In this document: piece by piece, positions 12,801-26,694 of the stretch
How positions within the stretch are numbered: position 1 is the first letter of the stretch
Layout of the letters: each line of letters opens with the position of its first letter
From: Lepidurus packardi
Taxonomy: Eukaryota > Arthropoda > Branchiopoda > Notostraca > Triopsidae
Assembly (NCBI GenBank): GCA_023053545.1
Contig: JAKZAN010000007.1
Span: 9,300,001 to 9,364,000 of the forward strand
Length of the DNA stretch: 64,000 nt
Direction of reading: 5' to 3'
The notes under the pieces: generated by a model
Told to the model about the DNA's origin: nothing
What the model saw: only the letters and a program-made list of their open reading frames with translations
The model's database searches: none
Translations under genes and position numbers: made by a program

Positions 12801-13897
12801 GGACATGTACGAGCAAGTGGTCAAGTTTGGCGCGTACATCGTGGATGGGTTGCATAACTACAAGCAGCCCATTTTGGTGTACATACCTCCGTACGGCGAA
12901 CTCCGCGGAGGAGCGTGGGTGGTCATCGACGCGACCATCAATGAAGCATTCATGGAGATGTACGCGGACCCGGAATCGAGGGGTGGGGTACTAGAACCGG
13001 AAGGGATCGTCGAAGTCAAGTACAAACTGAAAGATTTGCTCAAGACGATGGCTAGGTTGGATCCCGTGATCCAGAAGATCCGGGAGCAACTTTGCCGCCC
13101 AGATCTTCCGCCAGCGGAAAAGCGGGCGCTGGAACAGCAGTTGAACCAGAGGGAACAATTACTGGCACCGATGTACCGGCAGATGGCGACCCACTTCGCC
13201 GATCTCCACGATACGCCCGAAAGAATGCACGAAAAAGGGGTGATCCAGGACATAGTACCTTGGCGCCGCTCGCGCTTTGTGTTGTACTGGCGACTGAGGC
13301 GCCGACTACTCGAAAAGGACGTCATCGACCAGATTCTGGCCGTACAACCCAATCTGACGTACCGTCAAGGCGAATCGATGCTCAGTCGATGGTTCATGGA
13401 GGACAAAGGAGCCACTGAAGTACGTGCTAGCTTCAGGGAATTTTCTGTTTCTATTTTTTTTTTTAACTTTTAACGTACTTTTTAAGGCGTACTTGTGGGA
13501 AGACAATATGGCGGTCGTAGATTGGTTAGAAGAGCAGCTTAAAGGGAATCCTCGCAAACCGGTTGTCTCGGAAAATATTCGATGCCTCCGGCGGGATACG
13601 GCACTATCTCAAGTTCGTGGAGTGATTCAGGTACGTTAAAAAAGCGAACGTAGAGTGGATGAAGATGTAGGAGAGCGAGATTCATTTGTATATATTATAA
13701 CAATTATAACGAAATTTTGATAACAGAATTTACCTGAAATTGCCTTGGATTCCGTGATGCACGTACTTCAATCGATGAACCCTGCTCAACGTACCGAGGC
13801 GCTGCGGGCTATCAGTCGCTTAGAAGGTTGTGGAGGGGCTGTTCCCGGTTCGGTATCTACGGGTACAAATACGCCTGATTGTCCTGACTCACCCTAA
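894..13897 (+). CDS. ACC: Acetyl-CoA carboxylase, complete 24-exon gene (2378 aa)
   Basis: Multidomain biotin enzyme that carboxylates acetyl-CoA to malonyl-CoA, the committed step of fatty acid synthesis. Exons: 894-1156, 1367-1487, 1559-1688, 1764-1882, 2667-2847, 2925-3127, 3201-3410, 4500-4670, 4748-4910, 5062-5224, 5300-5554, 5652-5818, 5894-6105, 6169-6418, 6478-6581, 6663-6802, 6890-7148, 7233-7382, 7455-7658, 8455-8573, 8720-9053, 10516-13419, 13487-13630, 13727-13897. The biotin carboxylase domain starts near residue 129 ([16 protein letters not shown]) and has the ATP-binding EGGGGKG near 317-323. The biotin site is VMKM, with the lysine at about 789 (codon 6175-6177). The carboxyltransferase domain lies in the single 2.9 kb exon and includes GSFGP and [12 protein letters not shown]. 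Total length matches animal ACCs. Start: ATG 894 has a strong context (GCCATGG); an in-frame ATG at 819 lies before a likely acceptor. The 5894 boundary removes a 75-nt stop-free insert; it could be retained. Confidence 0.96.
3459..4440 (+). repeat. About 80-bp tandem array in ACC intron 7 that includes a copied exon end and donor
   Basis: Roughly a dozen degenerate units follow the 3' end of the exon ending at 3410. A typical unit reads: AATTTGAAAATCTTTG, AAAAAATGGAAAAG, TAATTAACTTAATAATT, AAAACTCAAATTTTTT and a poly-T stretch. The part TCTTTGAAAAAATGGAAAAA plus GTAATT matches the true exon end and donor at 3391-3416, so the array seems seeded by the exon-intron junction. A longer block of about 310 bp near 3694-3968 recurs near 4004-4280, a higher-order duplication. 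The array fills almost the entire 1.09 kb intron. Confidence 0.9.
8199..8420 (+). repeat. Degenerate AATATTTCTGAAAGAAATTTG repeats in ACC intron 18
   Basis: Several tandem copies of a roughly 35-bp AT-rich unit built from TTTCTAATATTTCTGAAAG and AAATTTGTATAAT. The array ends in TTCTGCAGAAATATTTC, the word that recurs elsewhere in the window. The remainder of this intron (7659-8454) contains scattered GCAGTAAT and TTTGCAGTAAT words. Confidence 0.75.
9165..10200 (+). repeat. Minisatellite of about 27-30 bp in ACC intron 20
   Basis: More than thirty tandem copies of a unit close to AGTAATCGCAGTAATTTC followed by AGAAATTTTGT, most regular from about 9350 to 9980 and degenerating at both ends. 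It occupies most of the 1.46 kb intron just before the giant 2.9 kb exon. There are no unique spacers between units, so it is a simple minisatellite. The unit is made of the words GCAGTAAT and CAGAAAT seen across the window. Confidence 0.92.
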
Positions 13898-15105
13898 AAG
13901 GTAAACTGTGAATCTAAGAAATGAATTGTATGACATTCCAAAGCATGTAGAAAAAGAATAGACGGATTTTTGTTGTGTGTGGGGGAGGAAATGGTAACTT
14001 TGTAATGGGTTCAAAGTACTTGTTAATTGGACACTTGTTAAGTGTTCAAGTATAACACTGCCCGTTTTGTTTACTTGCAATCTCTTGTTGTTTATTTTTG
14101 TGTTGAGGATCGTTTTTATTCATAAATTTAGGGAGGTGGGCTTTATGTGACGAAAGTTGTTATACAATAGCTGATACCCATTATTTTGTTACAGTTTAGT
14201 GCCTTTATTTAAGTGCCAGTTTTTGAAATTTAAGTTACAGTTTAGTGCCTTTTATTAAGTATGTCAATATATAAAGTTAACGTATGTAATATGAATTATT
14301 TTCTTACAGTTTACTGCCTTTTATTAAGTATGTCAATATATAAAGTTCACGTATGTAATATGGAAAAACTAAAATATCTGAGAATCGATTCACGTAAAAA
14401 GGTGAATTTCGGTACTAGTTAATGCCTCTGTGTTAGTTGTACTTGTTTAAAAACAGATCTAAACATATCTATAAGAGGTAGGGGTTGGGTTACTAATAAC
14501 TGACTTGTTACTATTAAAATTTTTGTTTGTATGGGTACGCCATCCACGTCATCATTTAGTTTGTTATTGTTTTGGTTGAAGGACAGTCGACCCATGGGCA
14601 ATGGCACAGTTAGCTACGCCGCTGTACCCGTACATGTGCGCACTTTCGAATTGGCGGCCTATCAGCGTTGGACGAGTGTCAGTTATTGTACACTGTTAGG
14701 AAAAATTATACCTCTAAGACTTTTGACATAGGTTTCATGCAAATCACCCTTCATATCTGCTAGACACAATTCAACCAAATCTGCTGGAGGCAAAACAACA
14801 CAATTTTTCTCATTTTTTAAAATGTTTAAAAGTACGAGCCTCTTTGAAACAACGGCTGCTATCAAACCCCCAACTTATTAAATTTTTTAAACTGGAAGAA
14901 AGACGTATGCAAGGAAAGGAACACGACAAAAGAAGTCATAATTCAAAAGTTTATATTTAGTTTAGAACCTGAAAAGCGATGGCGCTAGTATCGACTATCT
15001 TCAGATTTCCCAAGAGTGTGTCGCCTCCATACTAGATTCTCCTTCCAGTCCTGTTGCTGCTGTGCGGACAGCAAAACGGCAGATCATAACAAGTAGAACG
15101 AAAGT
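13898..15105. other. ACC 3' flank and intergenic region before the small prefoldin-like gene
   Basis: No coding gene is supported here. The left part is presumably ACC 3' untranslated sequence, though no clear AATAAA was found close to the stop. A small tandem repeat lies at 14191-14362. GATGGCGCTA at 14978-14987, about 120 bp before the next ATG, is a possible YY1/Pho-type promoter element. Confidence 0.6.
14191..14362 (+). repeat. Three-copy direct repeat, about 46-70 bp
   Basis: ACAGTTTAGTGCC begins copies at 14191, 14237 and 14306 (the third reads ACAGTTTACTGCC). The second and third copies continue together through TATTAAGTATGTCAATATAT and CGTATGTAATATG; the first is shorter and diverged. 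It is a small local duplication with no evident function. Confidence 0.8.
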
Positions 15106-15450
15106 ATGGATCCCAACATTGAGCAACGAGTGAGTTAAAACTTTTTATTATTCGTTGGTCTTCCCTAATGTAGTGTTTAGCTTAGGGAGTTAACTGTCCT
15201 GGACGTGGAACTTGCTTCTCTAAAGCAAAACGCGGTAATTACTCCTTATTACACTATTATTACAATACTATTAAATAAACGCAATCTATCTAATTTAATT
15301 CATTAAATCTGATCAAATGTAATTTGTTTTGATTCTCAGCGTGTTTATACCCAGCAGCCTAATACTATGCTTTTCTTTAAGAGCAACAAAGCTGAACTAT
15401 GGTCCCAAACCAAAAAAGAACTCGACGATTTAAAAAAAACTTCCAAATGA
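15106..15450 (+). CDS. Small prefoldin-like protein resembling ASDURF (62 aa, 3 exons)
   Basis: Exons 15106-15129, 15181-15234 and 15340-15450 join in phase 0 with canonical donors (GTGAGT, GTAATT) and acceptors (TTTAG, CTCAG). The protein begins MDPNIEQRLRELTVLDVELA and ends in a lysine-rich tail. Its third exon reads RVYTQQPNTMLFF, then an ELWSQTKKELDDLKK helix. This closely matches the VY.QQ.N...FF....E....K..LD.LKK pattern of vertebrate ASDURF, the prefoldin-like subunit of the PAQosome chaperone complex that is translated upstream of ASNSD1. Here it appears as its own gene; I see no ASNSD1 frame downstream before the convergent PI3K stop at 15670. The match is from memory of the family, so orthology is likely rather than proven. 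A GATGGCGCTA word lies about 120 bp upstream. Confidence 0.78.
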
Positions 15451-15669
15451 CAATTCTGAAGTACGAAATCTCTTTCAAAACTATTGCAGATTATACTTCT
15501 TAATCCTACAAGCGATGCCTTATGCCCAGTAAAAGTTGACCAGGGAATACATAACCTGTATACATTCTAATAATCCTAAACTTAACCACCGCAAATAATT
15601 CCATAATTTGGTTTCGATGAATTTGGATGTATTTTATGTTTCGCTGTACATTTTCTTTATGACTTGAAT
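15451..15669. other. Convergent 3' flanks of the ASDURF-like and PI3K genes
   Basis: Only about 220 bp separate the stop codon of the + strand small gene and that of the - strand PI3K gene. Both 3' untranslated regions must lie here or overlap. I see no clear AATAAA for either gene. Confidence 0.6.
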
Positions 15670-20997
<5,328 letters not shown>

Positions 20998-22312
20998 TGT
21001 TTACCTAAAATTAAGTCGGTTAAAACTGAAGCAAGAAAATTGGACTTGGAAATGCTTACTTTGGTTGCCTTTACTTTAATGAATGGCTTATCAAGCAGCT
21101 TTTAAGGCTGTGAACGGTACATTATTTAAAGGATTTGACAAACCACGTTTGAAGAGTCGAACTAGACAAATTTGTGAGCTTTTTTCATACACGAACTTGT
21201 CGACAATGTTTGGATTTAGACAACGCTCTCGTTAGGAAACGTTCAAAACTTGAAGCTTGGAATTAACACATTTTACCGTATCACAACGCCATCTAGAGTG
21301 TGTATAATAAACTCGTTCAATAGTTTTTTTTTAAGAAGTCTAAATAACTTTAAATATAGTTATAATTTGTTTTGTGAGCTGTATTTGAATTTTATTATAA
21401 TGCAGCTTTAACTCGTAGAGAAACGCCGTAGTTTAAAGCTATTGATGCGTATTGGGTTTCTAAAACCTATGATTTGTTTAGCAGCCAATGGTAGCAAAGT
21501 GATTCATGGTAAGTCATGAATCGCTTTCCCCTGACTTCGTGTTCGCGGTTTACCGTTAATGAACGTAAGTCAGACGCCAACCGCCTGATGGCTCTGGGGC
21601 CCGTTTTCCGTATTTATTTAATGTTTTAACAAGAATAAGGAAGCGGTGTAAGGATGAAGAAAGCTCTCTTGTATTTGGATTGTAAAATTTAGAAAAAAAT
21701 CTTGTTAAAAGGGTCACATAATTATACAATTATACATAACACGATACAATTATAATTATACAATTGAAAACATAACATTTACTTTTAAAACTGTTACTTT
21801 TAGGGATAAAACCAAGAAATCAATTGCTTTTTAAGCAATTACTGGCTAACATCGCTTCACAGTAGATGTTGGCAGCAATAGTGATGTACTTTGTGCTTAT
21901 CTGCCAGATAAAAGCCGCTGAGAGCGGTTCATCACGTTAATTCCGCGCAGACTTCGGTTGATTCGGATAACTCTGCGCAGTAATAAGATGCTCAAGCCAG
22001 TACTTCATCTTTTCTTCACTGCACACACATAAATTCAGAGATTGCCTGATCATCTGCACCAGGGAACGCTTTAGGAAGGTCATTTATCGTGAAAATAAGG
22101 GCAAATTCACTTCACTAAATGGCCAAATTAATAAATAATTTTAGCTTTGACAAACAACCCGTTCAGGAGAGATATTAATTTGGCAAATAGCTGTACTCCA
22201 CCCTTCAGTCTAGAAGGAAACAAAACGTTCAATAGCCCTGGAAGAGTCGTATTTAGGACTTCACTGGGAGCGGTTCCTTTTTTTCCGGGCAGAAATAGCA
22301 AGTTCTGTAGCA
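20998..22312. other. Intergenic region between PI3K and the first receptor gene
   Basis: This holds the divergent 5' flanks of PI3K (-) and the first gustatory-receptor-like gene (+). No further gene is supported. CGCCATCT at 21287-21294, about 290 bp upstream of the PI3K ATG, recurs near other gene starts. From roughly 22010 the sequence resembles the upstream flank of the second receptor gene, so the receptor duplication includes upstream DNA. Confidence 0.6.
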
Positions 22313-23773
22313 ATGGGTGTCCTAGTGAAGAGTACTTCTGCGGTTAAAGTGACGCAACCCGAAACTTTAACCCATGCATTGCGTTGGTGGCTGAGAAGTT
22401 GTTTTATTCTAGGTTTACCTCTCAGTAAACCAACCTACGGATTCCGAGTCAGAGTGTTTACATTGGCTGTTTTGGTCACCGATTTAGCAATCGGACTAAC
22501 TGTTTTAGGTTTTGCTACCAACAAGTATATTACTGAATTTCTTGGTACCGTTACCTTACAACTTAGCACCGCCTTCTCGCACTACAACTCCTTTATGATG
22601 ACAAGTGTGGTGCACGCTATCCTAGTCTGGAAGCTGGATGAGTTGCGCGAAGTAATCTGGGATCTAGACCAGCATATTACTGTTGACTTGAAGCTCAAGA
22701 AATTTCTGCAGATTTCTACCGTACTGATCCTGATCTTTCTAACTATTACAGTGAGTTGCCCTAAAAGGCTGAAGAAATTAAAAAATTTATTTCGGAAACT
22801 TAATGCTTATATTACTGCAGCAATCTTCCACAAATACTTTGGCTGCTCTTACGATACTAGACGATGTCTATCATTGGGTATCACCATGGCTATTTCCCTT
22901 CACCTTTTACTGGGCGAGTTTGATGATTTACCCAGTTATTACTTGCTACACTATTACTGCACTCATTATTGTTTTGGGTTACCAATTTAAATTGCTGAAA
23001 GAAGCTATGCATTCGGAATCCTTCATTTCTTGGGATAAGATCTACGAACGTCATGTCGAACTCTATACTTTGGCCGGACGACTGCAGCAATGCTTCGACC
23101 TAGCTCTTACAGTAATACTGTCCGGTACTCTCGTCAGCCTTTGTTCGAATTTCTTTTACATGACCGATGAATTATTGTCCAATAACCTTTCTCATTTGGC
23201 CGAGTTTACTCTACTTTTACTGGACTCGTGCATGCGCTGTGTGTGCCTCTGCATGGCTGCCAATTACTTACAAGACCAGGTAGCAACGAACAAAAGAATT
23301 GAGAAGAAATAATCCATATTTCTGCCCCCCAAAAGGCCAAGTCAATTTCATTGGAACTGGCGCGCGTGGACATGAGAAACCATGGCACGATCCAAACCAA
23401 AGAAGTAATTTCCCTACAACTTTCTAAGTATTACTGAAGCTATAGTTTCATCTTCTGCAGATCGTGCGAAGATTTGCGGAAAACATTCGTAACCTGGAAT
23501 ACCTGGCCACCTTTTCCGTGGGCGGATTCTGTCAGCTGGGCAAACCCTTGCTCTTAGGGGTAGAAATCCCAAATCTCAATTTGATCTTTTACCACATTAC
23601 TGGCTTAACATATTGCTTCACCTTGACAGATTTTGGCAGTCGTCGTATCGTACTTTGTCCTCCTCTGTCAACTCAAAGTTACCGAGATTGGAACCTGTAA
23701 AAATTCTACCGAAAACTCGACTTAGAGATACTTCAGAAATCCAGTAATCCACCTTTCTGCAGAAATCCGTAAG
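22313..23773 (+). CDS. Gustatory-receptor-like seven-transmembrane protein, copy 1 (402 aa)
   Basis: Exons 22313-22750, 22821-23279, 23336-23404, 23461-23559 and 23630-23773, all phase 0. The exon pattern (long first exons, then short C-terminal phase-0 exons) is typical of arthropod chemoreceptor genes. The predicted protein is strongly hydrophobic with about seven membrane segments. The last exon reads ILAVVVSYFVLLCQLK, matching the TYhhhhhQF signature of the gustatory receptor family in TM7. These receptors act as ligand-gated cation channels in chemosensory neurons; the ligand cannot be inferred. An extra A in the final exon (run of six As at 23699-23704) extends the tail to ...KKFYRKLDLEILQKSSN and beyond, compared with copy 2. 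Acceptors read ACTGCAG or TTCTGCAG. Confidence 0.82.
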
Positions 23774-24255
23774 AAATAACTTCTAACAATACTAGCCTAT
23801 TTTCAACGCTATGTAAACACTATGAAACTCACCAAAGATCAATAGAAAAGGTGTTTGCACTAGTTTTAATGCTTCAATTTGTTTATCAAAGTGGACGAAA
23901 GCTTTTTTTTAGTTCATTTCTGCTTCATATGAAAGGAATGTTCAAGACAGCAATTCATCTTTTCTTCATTGCACATGTAGAAAAATAGAGATTAACTGAT
24001 TATGTTCACCACGGAACGCTTTAAGAAAATCAATTATTGTGAAAATGAGGCGAAATTCGCTTCAGTAAAAGGACAAAGTAATAAATTAATTATTTATTGG
24101 TAAAGAACGACCTCAATAGAGCTATTACTTTAATTGCATTACTCCACCCTTCATTCTGCAAATAAACAAACGTTCAATAGCCCTGGAAGAATCGTATCTA
24201 GGTCTTCACTGGAAGCAGTTGTCTTTCGTGGGAAGAAATAGCAAGTTCTGTAGCA

Positions 24256-25670
24256 ATGGGTGTCCTAGTGAGGAGTACTTCTGCGGTTAAAGTACCGCAA
24301 CCCGAAACTTTAACCCATGCTTTGCGTTGGTGGCTGAGAAGTTGTTTTATTCTAGGTTTACCTCTTAGTAAACCAACCTACGGATTCCGAGTCAAAGTGT
24401 TTACATTGGCCGTTCTGATCACCGATTTAGCAATGGGACTAATTGTTTTAGGTTTTGCTACAAGCAAATTTATTACTGAATTTCTTGGTACCGTTACCTT
24501 ACAACTTAGCACCGCCTTATCGTACTACAACTGCCTTATGATTACCAGTGTGGTGCACGCTATCCTAGTCTGGAAGCTGGATGAGTTGCGCGAAGTAATC
24601 TGGGATCTAGACCAGCATATTACTGTCGACTTGAAGCTCAAAAAATTTCTGCAAATTGCTACCGTGCTGATGCTGATCTTTCTAACTATTACAGTGAGTT
24701 GTCCCTAAAAGGTTGAACAAAATTTTAAAATTTATTTCGGAAACTTAATGCTTATATTACTGCAGCAATCTTCCACAAATACTTTGGCTGCTCTTACGGT
24801 ACTAGAAGATGTCTTTCATTGGTTGTCACCATGGCTATTTTCCCTCACCTTTTGCTGGGCGAGTTTGGTGATTTACCCAGTTATTACTTGCTACACTATT
24901 ACTGCACTCATTATTGTACTGGGTTATCAATTTAAATTGCTCAAAGAAGCTATGCATTCGGAATCCTTCATTTCTTGGGATAAGCTCTACGAACGCCATG
25001 TGGAACTCAGTACTTTGTCCGGTCGCTTGCAGCAATGCTTCGACCTACCTCTTACAGTAATATTGGCCGGTACTCTCTTCAGCCTTTGCACGAATTTCTT
25101 TTACATGACCAGCGAATTAATGGATAATAACCTTTCTCATTTGGCCGAGTCTACTCTAATTTTACTGGACTTGATTATGCGCTGTGTGTGCCTGTGCATG
25201 GCTGCCAATTATTTACAAGACCAGGTAGCAACGTACAGAAGAATTGAGAAGAAATAAACCATATTTCTGCCTCCAAAAAGGCCAAGTCAATTTCATTGGA
25301 ACTGGCGCGCGTGGACTCGAGAAACCAAGGCACGATCAAAACCAAAGAAGTAATTTTCTTACAACTTTCTAAGTATTACTGAAGCTATAGCTTCAACTTC
25401 TGCAGACCGTGCGAAGATTTGCGGCAAACATTCGTAACCTGGAATATCTGACCACCTTTTCCGTGGGCGGATTCTGTCAGCTGGGCAAACCCTTGCTCTT
25501 AGGGGTAGAAACCCAAAATCTCAATTTGATCTTTTACCACATTACTGGCTTACCATATTGCTTCAACTTGGCAGATTTTGGCAGTCGTCATATCGTACTT
25601 GGTCCTCCTCTGTCAACTCAAAGATACTGAGATTGGACCCTGTAAAAATTCTACCGAAACCTCGACTTAG
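24256..25670 (+). CDS. Gustatory-receptor-like seven-transmembrane protein, copy 2 (386 aa)
   Basis: Exons 24256-24693, 24766-25224, 25281-25349, 25406-25504 and 25575-25670, phase 0 throughout and co-linear with copy 1. The protein is highly similar to copy 1, starting MGVLVRSTSAVKVPQPE, with the TM7 motif SYLVLLCQL near the C-terminus. A five-A run at the end of the last exon, against six in copy 1, leads to an early stop (...CKNSTETST), so the tail is 16 residues shorter. Both copies look intact, with no internal stops, so both may be functional. Family assignment rests on the exon pattern, hydrophobicity and TM7 motif. Confidence 0.82.
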
Positions 25671-26694
25671 AGATACTTCAGAAATCCAGTAATCCACCTT
25701 TCTGCAGAAATCCGTAGGAAATATCTTCGAGCAATACTAGCATATTTTCAACGCTATGGAAACACTATGAAACTCACCAAAGATCAATAGAAAAGGTGTT
25801 TGCACTATCCCGTAGTTGTAATGTGCTATTACTTTAATTGCATTACTCCACCCTTTATTCTGCAAGTAAATGTCTTTCGTGGGTACTATACAGTACTATA
25901 TATTAATATTTTAGGCAACTATTGTATTTAAAGGTCCCGTATACTTTAGCTTATTGATGCAAAACAATCACAGATGGCACTGATGTTTGTTATTGTTTTG
26001 CCGAAGCCTTGCGTAATAAAGTAAAAAAATAGAAAGAAATAGCTCATTTCTGGCAAAGTATCGACGCTTGTTCTGATTCTGGAAAGTACAACTTGTCACC
26101 ACAATTTGCTGTAGCAGCACAATATCCTAAATCAAGTCGTCGAACTTTCGGAACAACATTTCTTGAAAATGGCTTCTCAGATTTGAAAGCAGTCTAAAAC
26201 AAAAGTTTTCTTTTCCTAACAGCTAGTGCACAAACAAAGCATATAGTTTTACAACGTATTTTTCATAGCTGCAAACTTTATTTGCATATTGCTAATTTAT
26301 TACTCATTATAAAAAAAAATTCCATTGGTTCCATCTAAATTAAGTTTCGTTTCACTAGAACAATAATATCGGGAATTTAGAGTCTATTACTTTCACAATC
26401 AAGTATTTCTACACCAGTTCTTGTTAAAAAAAAATCACCGATGAAAGGTATTGATTCAAAGGATTCAATTAAAATTGCACTTAATAGGCAGATAATCACA
26501 ATAAAATATTTCTTTAATACGATTCCAATAGAACTTTATAGCTTTCTTATTTTTTCCTGGAATTAATTTAAATTATACTGCTTTTGAGGAAGGAACTGGG
26601 TATAACGACCAGGTTTTAAAACCCTGCTATTGCGCAGTATTAGCGCTATTATATAAATCACGGACGGGACGCAACTTCTTTTTTTTTTTTTTTT
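25671..26694. other. Intergenic region with a third receptor-unit fragment
   Basis: No gene is supported. The first 200 bp match the 3' flank of receptor copy 1. About 25826-25890 matches DNA upstream of copy 2, a truncated third duplication unit. The rest is AT-rich. A poly-T run at 26679-26696 abuts the stop codon of the M13 peptidase gene. Confidence 0.6.

Larger units (their letters stand above)
22140..25890 (+). repeat. Tandem segmental duplication (about 1.94 kb unit) carrying the two receptor genes
   Basis: ATG-to-ATG distance is 1943 bp, and introns, exons and flanks align throughout. The shared upstream flank includes CCCTGGAAGA and AGCAAGTTCTGTAGCAATGG. A partial third unit lies at about 25826-25890: TGCTATTACTTTAATTGCAT and CATTACTCCACCCTTTATTC match the region upstream of copy 2 at about 24121, but no coding exon follows. 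Confidence 0.9.

Noticed and set aside
12858-13352. Antisense frames inside the large ACC exon
   Set aside because: Open because of the GC-rich codons of the sense strand; no independent support.
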